In this document: positions 37,419-47,464 of the stretch, one piece after another
Layout: each line of letters starts with the position of its first letter
How positions within the stretch are numbered: the stretch's first letter is position 1
DNA from: Ferrimicrobium acidiphilum DSM 19497
GTDB taxonomy: Bacteria; Actinomycetota; Acidimicrobiia; Acidimicrobiales; Acidimicrobiaceae
Assembly: GCF_000949255.1 (NCBI RefSeq)
Contig: NZ_JXUW01000001.1
Span: 62,001-126,000 of the forward strand
Length of the DNA: 64,000 nucleotides
Reading direction: 5' to 3'
Program-made: the position numbers and the translations under genes
Notes under the pieces: generated by a model
Seen by the model: only the letters and a program-made list of their open reading frames with translations
Database searches by the model: none
Told to the model about the DNA's origin: nothing

Positions 37419-38021
37419 ATGGAGTTCGATAGGACCCTGCGCCGCAGGCGCATGCATCGTTCGTTCACGGACGAACCTGTCAAAATCGAACAGGTTCTTG
37501 CGCTTTGTGAAGCCGCAATTAGGGCACCATCAGCAGGTTTCACCCAGGGTACCGAGCTTATCGTGGTCACGGATCCAGGACGAATAGGCAACATACTCGA
37601 ACTCATCACAACCGAGGGCTGGCTGCGCAACTCGCCCACCCATAGCGGTCTCCTCAATACGCAAGCGCTCATATTCCCAATTGTCAACAAGCCGGCGTAT
37701 CTAGCACGTTACGGAGAGCCAGATAAAGCCGATACCGGCATGGCTTTTGAAGATGCCTGGCCACAGCCGTATTGGACGGTGGACGCTAGCTTCGCTACGA
37801 TGCAACTCCTGCTGAAGGTCGTCGATCTAGGTCTCGGTGCTACCTTCATGGGCATCTACCATGGTGCGGACCGGCTGCAGGATCTGTTGGCTCTGCCTCG
37901 TGGCCTCGAACCCTTGGGGATCGTCTGTATTGGACACCCAGCAAGCACGCTGGCAACAGGTTCGCCGAGTCGACGTAAGCGCAGAGGACCAGCCACGCTT
38001 ATCCACCATGAGCACTGGTAA
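37419..38021 (+). CDS. Nitroreductase-family FMN protein
   Basis: 200 aa. N-terminal RTLRRRRMHRSFTDEPV holds the FMN phosphate-binding arginines; later LGLGATFMGIYHG and PLGIVCIGHPA complete the fold. Start ATG 37419 after GAAG; an upstream TTG is in frame. This type resembles the C-terminal half of mycobacterial FbiB, which reduces dehydro-F420-0. Since cofE here lacks that domain, this protein is a candidate for that step, but it could equally be an unrelated nitro- or enone reductase. Confidence 0.8.
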   Translation: MEFDRTLRRRRMHRSFTDEPVKIEQVLALCEAAIRAPSAGFTQGTELIVVTDPGRIGNILELITTEGWLRNSPTHSGLLNTQALIFPIVNKPAYLARYGEPDKADTGMAFEDAWPQPYWTVDASFATMQLLLKVVDLGLGATFMGIYHGADRLQDLLALPRGLEPLGIVCIGHPASTLATGSPSRRKRRGPATLIHHEHW

Positions 38022-38048
38022 CATGATGAAGGGAGGCTTTTAAAGTTC

Positions 38049-39194
38049 ATGTCCAACTTCCGTAATCTGCTTGCGAACGCAAAGACACAAATCAATGAGC
38101 TTGAAGTCGCCGAGGTGCAGGCGCATTCGGATGTCGACTGGGTTTTTCTTGATGTTCGCGAACCAGAAGAGTTCGCTCAAGGGACCATCCCCGGCAGTGT
38201 CCTGCTCCCCCGAGGCAACCTTGAACTCCAAGTCGAGAGCATGATTCCCGACAAGCAAACCCCCGTCCTGGTCTACTGTGCAGCCGGTGTACGTAGCGCC
38301 TTCGCAGCGGCGACCCTTGGCCAGCTCGGTTATACCCAAGTAGCATCACTAATGGGAGGCTTCGAGGCCTGGAAGGAGCAAGGGGGTGTCTGGTCCGTCC
38401 CGAACCGCCTCGGCGACGATCAACGCCGTCGCTACCATCGCCACCTCCTCCTACCAGAGGTCGGCGAGGAGGGGCAACGCAGGTTACTCAACTCCAAAGT
38501 CCTCCTCCTTGGGGCAGGTGGACTCGGTTCTCCAGCTGCTCTCTACCTAGCAGCGGCAGGTATAGGCAGTCTTGGGATACTCGACATGGACGAAGTGGAT
38601 CTCTCCAACCTCCAAAGACAGATCATCCACTCGACAGACGCGGTCGGTCAACGCAAAGTTGACTCCGCCAAATCAGCGATTAACGCACTAAATCCAGAGG
38701 TTGATGTGTTGACCTACGATTGTCGTCTCGACGAAACCAACGTGGCCACGATCATCGCTGACTTCGATCTTATCGTTGATGGCACCGACAACTTCAACAC
38801 TCGCTACCTCATAAACGATGCAGCGACGGCAGCTCGTATTCCTGTAGTCCATGGATCGATATATCGATTTGAAGGTCTAGTCACCATCTTTGACCCGCCC
38901 AAGGGACCATGCTATCGATGTTTTCTCCCAGCACCTCCACCTCCTGAACTCGCACCATCCTGTGCGCAAGCTGGAGTCTTAGGAGTTCTGCCTGGCATTA
39001 TTGGCTCGCTTCAGGCGATGGAAGCTATAAAGCTAATCCTTGGGATCGGCGAGACCCTCGTTGGACGCATCCTCACCTACGACGCGTTATCCGAGTCGTT
39101 CAGCACCTATAACCTTGAACGCAACCCCGGCTGTGAAACCTGTAGCGTTCAGACACACGACCTCGTCGATCACACTCACACCAGGACCGCCTGA
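38049..39194 (+). CDS. Rhodanese-MoeB/ThiF-type sulfur-carrier adenylyltransferase fusion
   Basis: 381 aa. Residues 1 to about 115 are a rhodanese domain with active loop VYCAAGVRS. Residues about 120-381 are an E1-like adenylyltransferase with [35 protein letters not shown] and zinc cysteines CYRCF and CETC. Activates MoaD/ThiS-type carriers for sulfur transfer in molybdopterin, thiamine or cysteine routes. In MoeZ the rhodanese domain is C-terminal; here it is N-terminal. GGGAGG precedes the ATG. No carrier gene is adjacent. Confidence 0.88.
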   Translation: MSNFRNLLANAKTQINELEVAEVQAHSDVDWVFLDVREPEEFAQGTIPGSVLLPRGNLELQVESMIPDKQTPVLVYCAAGVRSAFAAATLGQLGYTQVASLMGGFEAWKEQGGVWSVPNRLGDDQRRRYHRHLLLPEVGEEGQRRLLNSKVLLLGAGGLGSPAALYLAAAGIGSLGILDMDEVDLSNLQRQIIHSTDAVGQRKVDSAKSAINALNPEVDVLTYDCRLDETNVATIIADFDLIVDGTDNFNTRYLINDAATAARIPVVHGSIYRFEGLVTIFDPPKGPCYRCFLPAPPPPELAPSCAQAGVLGVLPGIIGSLQAMEAIKLILGIGETLVGRILTYDALSESFSTYNLERNPGCETCSVQTHDLVDHTHTRTA

Positions 39195-39258
39195 CCCTCT
39201 ACGACACTCTAGGCATGGTTCGGATGCAAAAAGCGCGACCTCCCACAATACAAGTAGT

Positions 39259-40839
39259 ATGACAAGGGTGAGCGCAAGACAAACCGATTCAGAGATCCCA
39301 ATCGAACCCGTGTACTCTCCGGAGACAACCTCGGTCGACTATGCCAAAGACCTCGGTGATCCAGGCGTCTTCCCGTTCACCCGAGGCATCTACCCAGAGA
39401 TGTACCGTCGGCGTAGCTGGACAATGCGCCAATACGCAGGCTTCGGGACCGCCGAGTCTACCAACGAACGTTTCCACTTTCTTCTAGCGAACGGTCAAAC
39501 TGGCCTCTCATGCGCATTCGATCTTCCGACGCAGATGGGTTACGACGCAGACCATCCACGTGCCGATGGAGAGGTGGGTCGGGTTGGAGTTGCAATCTCG
39601 TCAGTTGAAGATATGCACCGACTGCTAAAAGGAATTCCGCTCGACCAAGTCACCACCTCGATGACCATCAATGCGACTGCGGCCACCCTATTGCTACTGT
39701 ACCAACTAGTCGCCGAGGAGACCAATGTCGACCCATCCAAGATCGGTGGAACCATCCAGAACGACATCCTGAAGGAGTACGCCGCTCGCGGTACCTACAT
39801 CTACCCACCACGTCCCAGTATGCGAATTATCACCGACATCTTCGCCTATTGCCAACGAGAGTTGCCTCATTTCAACACGATCTCAATCTCCGGATATCAC
39901 ATACGTGAAGCAGGTTCGACCGCCGCCCAAGAGCTCGCTTTCACCATCGCGAACGGCATTGCCTACGTCGAGGCTGCGCTCGCGGCTGGACTTGCCATCG
40001 ATGACTTCGCACCCCGGCTTAGCTTCTTCTGGAACGCACACAACAACCTGTTCGAAGAGGTTGCCAAATTCAGAGCTGCCCGTCGAATATGGGCACATCT
40101 TATGAGAGATCGCTTTCATACCGATGATCCAAGATCACAACTCATGCGCTTTCACACCCAAACAGGTGGCTCAACCTTAACCGCCCAACAGCCAGAGGTA
40201 AATCTGGTCCGCGTATCTGTGCAAGCCTTGGCCGCAGCGCTCGGAGGGACACAATCGCTCCATACCAACGGCTACGATGAAGCGCTTGGCCTACCCACCG
40301 AGAAGGCAGCCAGGCTTGCCCTGCGCACTCAACAGGTTATTGCCTATGAAACTGGTGTAACCGACACAGTAGACCCGCTGGCCGGGTCCTACTATGTGGA
40401 ATCCCTCACAACCGCAATAGAAGAGAAGGCTCAGCACTATCTTGACGAAATTGATGGACAGGGCGGTGCCGTCGCAGCCATAGAGCGTGGCTTCATTCAA
40501 CAGGAGATAGAGCGCGCCGCTTACGCCTACACGAGGGCCGTTGACGCAGGAGAGAAGGTCATTGTCGGAGTAAACCGCTTCGTAGATGAACAGGAGATCA
40601 GCCCAGAGGTATTCCCAATCGACCCAGCCTTGCAACGTCAACAAGCCGATCGAGTACAGGAGTTAAGACGGCGGCGAGACCAGCACTCCGTAGACCTAGC
40701 ACTCGCAGAACTTCGCACAGCCGCAGAAGGCACCGATAACGTCTGCTACCCGATGAAGCGCGCCCTAGCGGCGCGCGCGACTCTAGGCGAAGTCGCTGAC
40801 ACCCTTCGCGGCGTATTCGGTACCTACGCACCTACTTGA
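39259..40839 (+). CDS. Methylmalonyl-CoA mutase large subunit (catalytic domain only)
   Basis: B12-dependent mutase, about 526 aa. [16 protein letters not shown] contains the tyrosine equivalent to Tyr89 of methylmalonyl-CoA mutase and [11 protein letters not shown] the Arg207 equivalent, supporting methylmalonyl- over isobutyryl-CoA specificity. [19 protein letters not shown] and [19 protein letters not shown] follow. The cobalamin-binding domain is absent and must be a separate subunit elsewhere. ATG 39259 avoids a long overlap with MoeB. The PduO-type adenosyltransferase at 42861 would supply its cofactor. Confidence 0.9.
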   Translation: MTRVSARQTDSEIPIEPVYSPETTSVDYAKDLGDPGVFPFTRGIYPEMYRRRSWTMRQYAGFGTAESTNERFHFLLANGQTGLSCAFDLPTQMGYDADHPRADGEVGRVGVAISSVEDMHRLLKGIPLDQVTTSMTINATAATLLLLYQLVAEETNVDPSKIGGTIQNDILKEYAARGTYIYPPRPSMRIITDIFAYCQRELPHFNTISISGYHIREAGSTAAQELAFTIANGIAYVEAALAAGLAIDDFAPRLSFFWNAHNNLFEEVAKFRAARRIWAHLMRDRFHTDDPRSQLMRFHTQTGGSTLTAQQPEVNLVRVSVQALAAALGGTQSLHTNGYDEALGLPTEKAARLALRTQQVIAYETGVTDTVDPLAGSYYVESLTTAIEEKAQHYLDEIDGQGGAVAAIERGFIQQEIERAAYAYTRAVDAGEKVIVGVNRFVDEQEISPEVFPIDPALQRQQADRVQELRRRRDQHSVDLALAELRTAAEGTDNVCYPMKRALAARATLGEVADTLRGVFGTYAPT

Positions 40840-40863
40840 TTCTATACTTTTCTATGCTATACT
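40836..40863 (+). promoter_or_regulatory. Sigma70-like promoter for the 193-aa unknown gene
   Basis: TTGATT and TATACT separated by 16 bases; TTGATT overlaps the mutase stop codon. The stretch is unusually AT-rich for this window and lies 30 bp before the ATG at 40894, which has AAGGAGG upstream. Confidence 0.5.
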
Positions 40864-40893
40864 GATACCATCTAAAAGCCAAGGAGGGCTCAT

Positions 40894-41475
40894 ATGGTTC
40901 AGGAAGGTTCGCGTCCAGAGTTACTCTCTATCTCTCGTTGGGAGGTTCCGCACAACCGTGAGCAGTGGTGGCCAATTGCTTCGGATTACGTCCAGCTTCT
41001 CTGGTTGCCAATACTCGGTCCATCAAGCATCGTTCTGCTTCAGCGCCTCGATCTTCTGATTGGGCGCACGGCTCGCATCAGCATCCCGGCTCATGAGTTA
41101 GCGCGTTCGCTCGGCCTTGGCCACACCCCAAGCCGCGGTTCGCTTCTTGATCGGAGCATCGATCGTTGTCGAGATTTCCATCTCCTCAGAGAGCTCATAC
41201 CGGGGCTCATAGAGGTCCCACGCGAGCTACCACCCCTCAGCGCCCGACAGCTCAAGCGTCTTCCGGAGAGTCTCCAGGCCCTAGCTTCGAACCGACCTGA
41301 CCTACGCCAGTATCGAACGATCACAGACCGCGACGGCCGGCTACACCAACTCACCGCTACGCTTGCCAATCTGGGCGCAAGCAACGACGAGATCTGTGAT
41401 CAACTCGTTCGGCTCGGCTACGCTCCGGGTTCGGTTCCCCGGGCTAGGAGTTCGTCTGCTGCAACCAGCGGATAA
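40894..41475 (+). CDS. Uncharacterised 193-aa protein
   Basis: I do not recognise the family. It has its own good promoter and a strong AAGGAGG site. The N-terminal half is tryptophan-rich (RWEVPHNREQWWPIASDYVQ); a central segment ISIPAHELARSLGLGH resembles a helix-turn-helix of the kind used to bind DNA; a basic, proline-rich region and a C-terminal GASNDEICDQLVRLGYAPG follow. It might be a small DNA-binding protein. Its 3' end overlaps pepA tail-to-tail by 32 bp. Confidence 0.6.
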   Translation: MVQEGSRPELLSISRWEVPHNREQWWPIASDYVQLLWLPILGPSSIVLLQRLDLLIGRTARISIPAHELARSLGLGHTPSRGSLLDRSIDRCRDFHLLRELIPGLIEVPRELPPLSARQLKRLPESLQALASNRPDLRQYRTITDRDGRLHQLTATLANLGASNDEICDQLVRLGYAPGSVPRARSSSAATSG

Positions 41476-42808
41476 AGGTCAAAACTCCGAAGCCAGTAGC
41501 ACCAGCACGTATCCAACCGCGGTCACCTTCGGCACGCGACGGGCCCGCGATATCGAGATGTGCCCATCGCGCATCCGGTACGAACCGCTGCAAGAGAAGA
41601 GCGGCGGTGATCGCGCCCCCACCGCGCTTCCCAATATTTTTCATGTCCGCTACTTCTGAGGCGATCAACTTCTCGTAACTCTTCGGAAGAGGAAGCTGCC
41701 AATTGGGCTCAACTGCCTGACTTCCAGCAGCATGCAGGGCAGAAATCAAGTCGTCATCGTTTCCCATAACGCCAGCTACCTCATCACCAAGAGCAACGAC
41801 GCAGGCCCCGGTGAGTGTCGCGATGTCGACGATCTCCTCATTACCGTCCTCTAGAGCGAGAGTAAGGCCATCCGCCAAGACCAGCCGACCCTCGGCATCC
41901 GTGTTCAACACCTCGATGGTGCGACCAGAGCGAGTAATCAGGACGTCGCCCGGCTTTTGTGCACTGCCCGAGGGCATGTTCTCTGTCATCATGAGATAGC
42001 CATTGACCTCGTGGGAGACGTTGAGAGCTCGCAATGTCGACATAGCAGCCAGCACGGCAGCGGCACCACCCATGTCGGTCTTCATGGTCATCATTCCTTC
42101 GCCCGACTTCAACGACAGTCCGCCTGAGTCAAAAGTGATACCTTTGCCTACGAGTCCCACCTTCTTGGTAGTCGAGTGTTGGGGACGATATGTGAGTTTG
42201 ATGGCTCGAGGGGGCTCAACCGATCCACGAGCCACGCCCAAAAGGCCACCTAGGCGTTCATGTGCACAGTCGTTCTCGTCCCAGATCCGTATCTCTAGAC
42301 CAGAACGTGCTGCCACATCACTGGCAATACGTGCAAAATCGGTTGGTGTCAATCTAGATGGCGGCTCATTAATGAGATCCCGAGCCAACGCTACCGCTTC
42401 AGCCAATATCTGTGCGCGCCCAAGCGCTGCGCTCTTGGTCTGCTGATCGCGCAACACTACTTGAGTGCACACAAAGGAATCAGCATCTTCGTTCGTCCGA
42501 TAGGTGTCGAACCTATAGCCAGCAAGCAATAGCCCAATCACGAACTCCTCTAGCTGTTCCTCGTCAAGCTCCGGCAACGAGACTGCCACTTCAGAAAGAT
42601 GGGCACGCGAGGCCTCGTCGACAACTGCCGCTCCGAGACTACGGAGTTGTTCTGTCGTCGGTTCCGGCGCAATGCCAAACTCGTAACCTACAACACCGTC
42701 AATCAGCGTCGCTTGAACGCGGGTCGAGTGTTCTCCCTGGGTGACGCGAACCCTGGTAGCATCAACGCCCACCTCAGGTGCGGTCGATACCGAAGTCTTT
42801 AAAGTCAC
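41444..42808 (-). CDS. pepA: Leucyl aminopeptidase PepA (M17)
   Basis: Hexameric cytosolic zinc/manganese aminopeptidase removing N-terminal residues. 454 aa. KGITFDSGGLSLK and NTDAEGRLVLADGL are the M17 signature metal ligands; VGLVGKGITFDSGG lies near residue 220. GTG start with AAGGAG seven bases upstream. Confidence 0.93.
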   Translation of the reverse strand: MTLKTSVSTAPEVGVDATRVRVTQGEHSTRVQATLIDGVVGYEFGIAPEPTTEQLRSLGAAVVDEASRAHLSEVAVSLPELDEEQLEEFVIGLLLAGYRFDTYRTNEDADSFVCTQVVLRDQQTKSAALGRAQILAEAVALARDLINEPPSRLTPTDFARIASDVAARSGLEIRIWDENDCAHERLGGLLGVARGSVEPPRAIKLTYRPQHSTTKKVGLVGKGITFDSGGLSLKSGEGMMTMKTDMGGAAAVLAAMSTLRALNVSHEVNGYLMMTENMPSGSAQKPGDVLITRSGRTIEVLNTDAEGRLVLADGLTLALEDGNEEIVDIATLTGACVVALGDEVAGVMGNDDDLISALHAAGSQAVEPNWQLPLPKSYEKLIASEVADMKNIGKRGGGAITAALLLQRFVPDARWAHLDIAGPSRAEGDRGWIRAGATGFGVLTFIRWLQQTNS

Positions 42809-42860
42809 TCTATTCTCCTTCTTGAGTTAACTATTGGCAACGATTACTTCACTTTGCACC

Positions 42861-43406
42861 TTAGGCGTGCTTTGCCTGTCGAGCGGTCAATGAAGCGCCC
42901 TCACTCCAACGAGCCAACGTCCACAAGAGATCCGACAATCGATTGAGATACACCTGCACGAATGAATCCGGAGCCTCTCGGACGAAACCGAGACTGCAGC
43001 GTTCAGCCCTCCTCACCACCGTTCGAGAGACATCAAGAAAGGCAGCGGCAACCTCTTCCCCTGGGACCACAAACTCCTTTGGAGGTGCAAAACGCGCCGA
43101 AAACTGGTCGATCAACTCCTCCAAGTGGGCCACCATCGACTCAGTCACCAACGTCTTGCCAGGTACGAGATGGTCGCGTTTCCCAGTTTGAGTAGCAACC
43201 TCCGCCATCAATATCCAAAGATCAAGTTCTAGTTCACGACAGATCTCTGCAAGTTCCCCGGAGGCATGTGCACGCACGACTCCAACATGTGCTTGTGCCT
43301 CGTCAACTGCGCCATTGAGCTCTACTTGCACCGAATCCTTTGGAACCCTACCGCCATAGAGCAATCCAGTTGTTCCACCATCACCTGTCTTTGTATAGAT
43401 CTTCAC
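42861..43406 (-). CDS. PduO-type ATP:cob(I)alamin adenosyltransferase
   Basis: Makes adenosylcobalamin from cob(I)alamin and ATP. 181 aa helical bundle; IYTKTGDGGTTGLLYGGRV, the ATP-site motif, starts the protein, and RTVVRRAERC plus YLNRLSDLLWTLAR close it. GTG start with AGGAG upstream. Divergent from metH with 48 bp between; fits the B12-dependent mutase at 39259. Confidence 0.93.
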   Translation of the reverse strand: MKIYTKTGDGGTTGLLYGGRVPKDSVQVELNGAVDEAQAHVGVVRAHASGELAEICRELELDLWILMAEVATQTGKRDHLVPGKTLVTESMVAHLEELIDQFSARFAPPKEFVVPGEEVAAAFLDVSRTVVRRAERCSLGFVREAPDSFVQVYLNRLSDLLWTLARWSEGASLTARQAKHA

Positions 43407-43454
43407 AACATCACTCCTAGAAAACGCTGTTCACCAGCTACTAGCCTATTCAGC

Positions 43455-46400
43455 ATGCTCGACTACGCCCGGCTAATCCAAGAACAGATCGTCATCTTTG
43501 ATGGGGCGACTGGCACCAACCTGCAGCTCCGCGAGCTCACCGCTGACGACTTCGGCGGAGAACATCTCGAAGGTTGCAACGAAATCCTGGTGCGTACGAA
43601 GCCAGAGGTCATTGAGCAACTACACGCTTCATTTTTGGGTGTAGGAGTCGACGTAATTGAGACCGACACCTTCGGAGCCCTTGCGCCAGTCTTAGCCGAA
43701 TACGGCCTGGCGTCGGAGGCTCGCACACTTAACGAAGTTGCTGCTCGACTTGCCGTTGGGGTAGCCAGAGATTACTCGACCCCCAATCACCCACGCTTTG
43801 TCGCCGGCAGCATGGGGCCAGGAACAAAACTCCCCACCCTCAATCAGATCGAGTTCACTACGCTGGTCGATGCGTACCGCGACCAGGCTTCGGGACTCAT
43901 CGCCGGCGGAGTAGATCTCTTGGTTATCGAGACTGTGTACGATATTCTCTCGGCAAAAGCCGCAATACTTGGGGCTCGCCAAGCGATGGGGAGTGAGGGT
44001 AGATCAGTACCGCTACAGCTGCAGGTGACCATCGAGCTCACCGGTCGGATGTTACCTGGCACCGAGATCGGAGCAGCTGTGGCATCGTTGACGGCGATGA
44101 AACCTACAGTCTTTGGCATCAACTGTGCCACCGGCCCAACCGAGATGAGTGAACATCTGCGCTACCTCGCCGAACACAGTCCGCTGCCGATATCCTGCCT
44201 TCCAAATGCAGGATTGCCATCGGTGCAAGAAGGTAAGATGCACTACGACCTCACTCCTGATCAACTAGCCTCCTCGCTTAAGCGCTTTGTTGAAGACTTC
44301 GGCGTTAGCGTCATCGGTGGATGCTGTGGCACAACTCCAGACCATCTGCAAGCAGTCGTAGACGCCTGTCGCGATCTCAGCCCTCAACCACGCGCTTCAC
44401 ACTTTGAGCCTGAGGTTGCATCACTCTACTCCTCTGTCTCGCTTCGTCAAGAGACCTCACTTCTCAACGTCGGCGAGCGAACGAACGCAAACGGCTCGAA
44501 GCGTTTCCGTGAGGCGCTGCTCGCCCGCGATTACGATACCTGTGTGGCAATGGCCCAGGAACAGGTCAGAGACGGAGCCCATCTCATAGACCTCTGCGTG
44601 GACTACACGGGCGAAAATGGTGTAGAGAATATGCGCGAACTCGCCTCACGGTTGGCTACTGCATCAACGCTACCCATCATGCTCGACTCAACAGAGGCCG
44701 AAGTTATCGAAGTTGCATTGCTGCATCTTGGGGGACGAACGATCCTCAACTCCGTTAATCTTGAGGAAGGTGACGCTCGCGGCTCGCGGCTTGACAAGTT
44801 TCTAACTCTTGCCGAACGCTTTGGTACTGCCGTAGTGGCAACATGCATCGACGAAGAAGGGCAAGCTAGGACACCAGAATGGAAGCTAAGTGCAGCCACC
44901 GCGATCGCTAATATCGCCACAACCCGCTATGGCTTAGATCCAGCCGACTTGATTTTTGATCCGCTTGTGCTACCGATCACCACCGGCATGGAAGAGTCGC
45001 GCCAGGATGCCAAAGCAACAATCGAAGGTATTCGACTGATCCATGAGGCCTTCCCTGAATCACACATCATTATTGGACTATCCAACATTTCGTTTGGTCT
45101 CAAACCAGCAGCTCGCGAGGTACTTAATTCGGTATTCCTCGAGGAGTGCCGAGTTAATGGCCTGACTATGGCGATACTCCATCCATCGAAGATTATCCCA
45201 CTTACGAAAATACCTAAGGAAATCCAAGAGGTGTGTCTTGATCTGATTTACGATCGTAGAAATGGAGATTACGACCCACTCTCCCGCCTCATCGAACTGT
45301 TCGAATCATCTGACAGTCTCAAAGAGACTGGTCCCGCCTTGGAATCACTGCCGGTCGACGCAAGACTATATCGCAGGATTGTCGATGGGAATCGCGTTGG
45401 CCTGGAAGCCGATCTACAGGAAGCACTCGATACTGGCTCCCCAGCGCTCATGATAGTGAACGATATACTACTATCCGCCATGGCCGAGGTAGGAGATCTC
45501 TTTGGTTCGGGACAGATGCAACTACCTTTCGTGTTAGCTTCAGCCGAGACGATGAAACAGGCAGTTGCCTTTCTCGAGCCATTCATGGATCGAGCAGAGA
45601 CCAGTAACCGTGGCACAATCGTTCTCGCAACCGTGAAAGGTGATGTTCACGACATTGGGAAAAACCTTGTAGACATCATTCTAACCAACAACGGGTTTAG
45701 CGTTCACAACCTCGGCATCAAAATCGCGATCAATGAACTGATTGACAAAGCATTAGAGACTCGAGCCGACGCAATAGGCATGAGCGGCCTCCTGGTTAAA
45801 TCCACACTGGTGATGCGCGATAACTTGCTCGAGCTAAACCAGCGAGGTCTTTCCCACATCCCAGTAATCCTAGGAGGAGCCGCGCTCACGCGATCCTTCG
45901 TGGAGCGGGACCTGCGTGAAATTTACCAGGGGCGGGTGTTCTACGGAAAGGATGCATTCGAGGGATTAGATGTCCTGGATAAGCTAGTTCGAATCTCACA
46001 TGGGGAACTTACTGACGATGAATTCGGTCGCCAAATAAAGGCATCTTCTGTAAAACGCATGCGGACAGCATTGGACGAACACACCGAACAACGCACCACT
46101 CGGTCTGAACACGTTCCCATGGACAATCCTGTCTTCATACCTCCATTCTTAGGCACCAGAGTAGTAAAAGGTATCGCTCTCGAGGAGATAGCTGTCTACT
46201 TGAACGAGACAGCACTCTTTCGTCATCAATGGGGTTACCGGCCACAGAATGGGGAGACCGATGCAGAATTCAAGGAACGCATCCGCGCACAACTTGCCAT
46301 CGAACTTGATCATGCGAAGACCAGTCAGGCACTTACCCCACAGATAGTGTATGGATACTTTCCGTGCATCTCCGAGAATAACGACCTCATCATCCTGGAC

Positions 46401-46916
46401 CCTAACGACAGTGCCAGAGAACTCACGCGATTTCAGTTTCCACGGCAATCCAAGCCACCGCATCTATGCATAGCTGACTTTTATCGCTCTCGAAGCAGCC
46501 AGGAGCTGGATTATGTAGCCTTTCATGTTGCTACCATGGGTAGACATGTGAGCGAACTGGCCCAAGACTATTTCCGCGAGAACCGTTACCAGGACTACCT
46601 CCATCTGCACGGTCTAGGCGTTGAAATGACCGAAGCGCTAGCAGAGTTATGGCATGCTCGAATCCGTCAAGAGTGGGGGTTCGGAGACGAGGACGGACCT
46701 ACCTTGGCTGGCCTCTTCAAACAAGCCTATCGTGGAGGGCGTTATTCTTGGGGGTACCCTGCATGCCCCTCCCTGGAGGACAATGAGAAGCTCGTCGACC
46801 TTCTGGAGGCGGGACGAATCGGTGTCCAAGTCACAGATAACTTCCAACTCGAACCCGAGCAGACTACAACTGCGATCATTGCACACCATCCAATGGCGAA
46901 GTATTTCATTGCTTGA
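43455..46916 (+). CDS. metH: Cobalamin-dependent methionine synthase MetH
   Basis: 5-methyl-THF:homocysteine methyltransferase, 1153 aa, all modules in order. The Hcy-binding barrel has FDGATGTNLQ, NCATGPTEM and zinc cysteines GGCCGTTP; the pterin barrel has NVGERTNANGSKRF. The cap and B12 domain have TVKGDVHDIGKN with the cobalt-ligand histidine, and the reactivation domain has ELWHARIRQEW and YSWGYPACPSLEDN. ATG 43455 starts the canonical N-terminus; an in-frame extension to 43266 would overlap the divergent adenosyltransferase. Confidence 0.96.
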   Translation: MLDYARLIQEQIVIFDGATGTNLQLRELTADDFGGEHLEGCNEILVRTKPEVIEQLHASFLGVGVDVIETDTFGALAPVLAEYGLASEARTLNEVAARLAVGVARDYSTPNHPRFVAGSMGPGTKLPTLNQIEFTTLVDAYRDQASGLIAGGVDLLVIETVYDILSAKAAILGARQAMGSEGRSVPLQLQVTIELTGRMLPGTEIGAAVASLTAMKPTVFGINCATGPTEMSEHLRYLAEHSPLPISCLPNAGLPSVQEGKMHYDLTPDQLASSLKRFVEDFGVSVIGGCCGTTPDHLQAVVDACRDLSPQPRASHFEPEVASLYSSVSLRQETSLLNVGERTNANGSKRFREALLARDYDTCVAMAQEQVRDGAHLIDLCVDYTGENGVENMRELASRLATASTLPIMLDSTEAEVIEVALLHLGGRTILNSVNLEEGDARGSRLDKFLTLAERFGTAVVATCIDEEGQARTPEWKLSAATAIANIATTRYGLDPADLIFDPLVLPITTGMEESRQDAKATIEGIRLIHEAFPESHIIIGLSNISFGLKPAAREVLNSVFLEECRVNGLTMAILHPSKIIPLTKIPKEIQEVCLDLIYDRRNGDYDPLSRLIELFESSDSLKETGPALESLPVDARLYRRIVDGNRVGLEADLQEALDTGSPALMIVNDILLSAMAEVGDLFGSGQMQLPFVLASAETMKQAVAFLEPFMDRAETSNRGTIVLATVKGDVHDIGKNLVDIILTNNGFSVHNLGIKIAINELIDKALETRADAIGMSGLLVKSTLVMRDNLLELNQRGLSHIPVILGGAALTRSFVERDLREIYQGRVFYGKDAFEGLDVLDKLVRISHGELTDDEFGRQIKASSVKRMRTALDEHTEQRTTRSEHVPMDNPVFIPPFLGTRVVKGIALEEIAVYLNETALFRHQWGYRPQNGETDAEFKERIRAQLAIELDHAKTSQALTPQIVYGYFPCISENNDLIILDPNDSARELTRFQFPRQSKPPHLCIADFYRSRSSQELDYVAFHVATMGRHVSELAQDYFRENRYQDYLHLHGLGVEMTEALAELWHARIRQEWGFGDEDGPTLAGLFKQAYRGGRYSWGYPACPSLEDNEKLVDLLEAGRIGVQVTDNFQLEPEQTTTAIIAHHPMAKYFIA

Positions 46917-47400
46917 GGAACTCCCCCATTACAGGACGATGATTCCAGAACTAGTCTGCTCGACGAGACCAAATCGCTGGTTTTTAATCGTTCCTGCTAC
47001 TTCGCCTCACGCAACTGTCCTCATAGGTGGTCCAAAGTCCTATCTGTCTGCTCCTAAAAACCTGAGCATAATTACTCAGAGCCCTTAGGCCGATCGGCAC
47101 GCGGTTCATAAGAGGTTTTGGTCTCTTGCAACTCATGCCCCTTGACGCTCAGTTGCGCCGGAGAACGCGCTAGTAAGATAAACCGGACTTCCTTGTGTGG
47201 AGTATAGAGAGTGATCTCTTGGTCAGACTATCTGTGTTGCAGGTTCAAAACAGCGTTGAAGTGTCAGCCTGGAGAACATCCTCGCCGGTGCAGTAAAACT
47301 TACCCAATCCAAAATACATACACACCTATATAAACTTGTCTTGTCTTCGCTCTCCTCCGGATCTCCGTATCAGCATATGCCAGCAGTCGAGGGGCAGGAT
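46917..47400. other. Intergenic stretch with no recognisable gene
   Basis: Nearly 500 bp between the metH stop and the hairpin at 47401. I see no family motif, tRNA or repeat. The part near 47305-47345 is markedly AT-rich. Confidence 0.5.
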
Positions 47401-47461
47401 CGACAAGAACAATATTGAACACTTCACCATCGCCTACCACGATGGTGAAGTGTTCTTGTCG
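47401..47461 (-). terminator. Inverted repeat at the 3' end of pepP, candidate terminator
   Basis: GAACACTTCACCATCG at 47417-47432 pairs perfectly over 16 bp with 47440-47455 around a 7-nt loop. Outer bases at 47401-47411 can pair further if a 10-nt ATATTGAACA bulge is allowed. On the minus strand, the direction of pepP, the inner stem is followed by AATATTGTTCTTGT, a weak T-rich tail. It begins three bases after the pepP stop. Confidence 0.6.
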
Positions 47462-47464
47462 GCT

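Noticed and set aside
39040-39258. Extension of the mutase frame into moeB
   Set aside because: The added residues are out-of-frame MoeB sequence; ATG 39259 starts a normal mutase N-terminus.
43266-43454. N-terminal extension of metH
   Set aside because: Would overlap the divergent adenosyltransferase gene and adds residues not found in MetH; ATG 43455 gives the canonical start.
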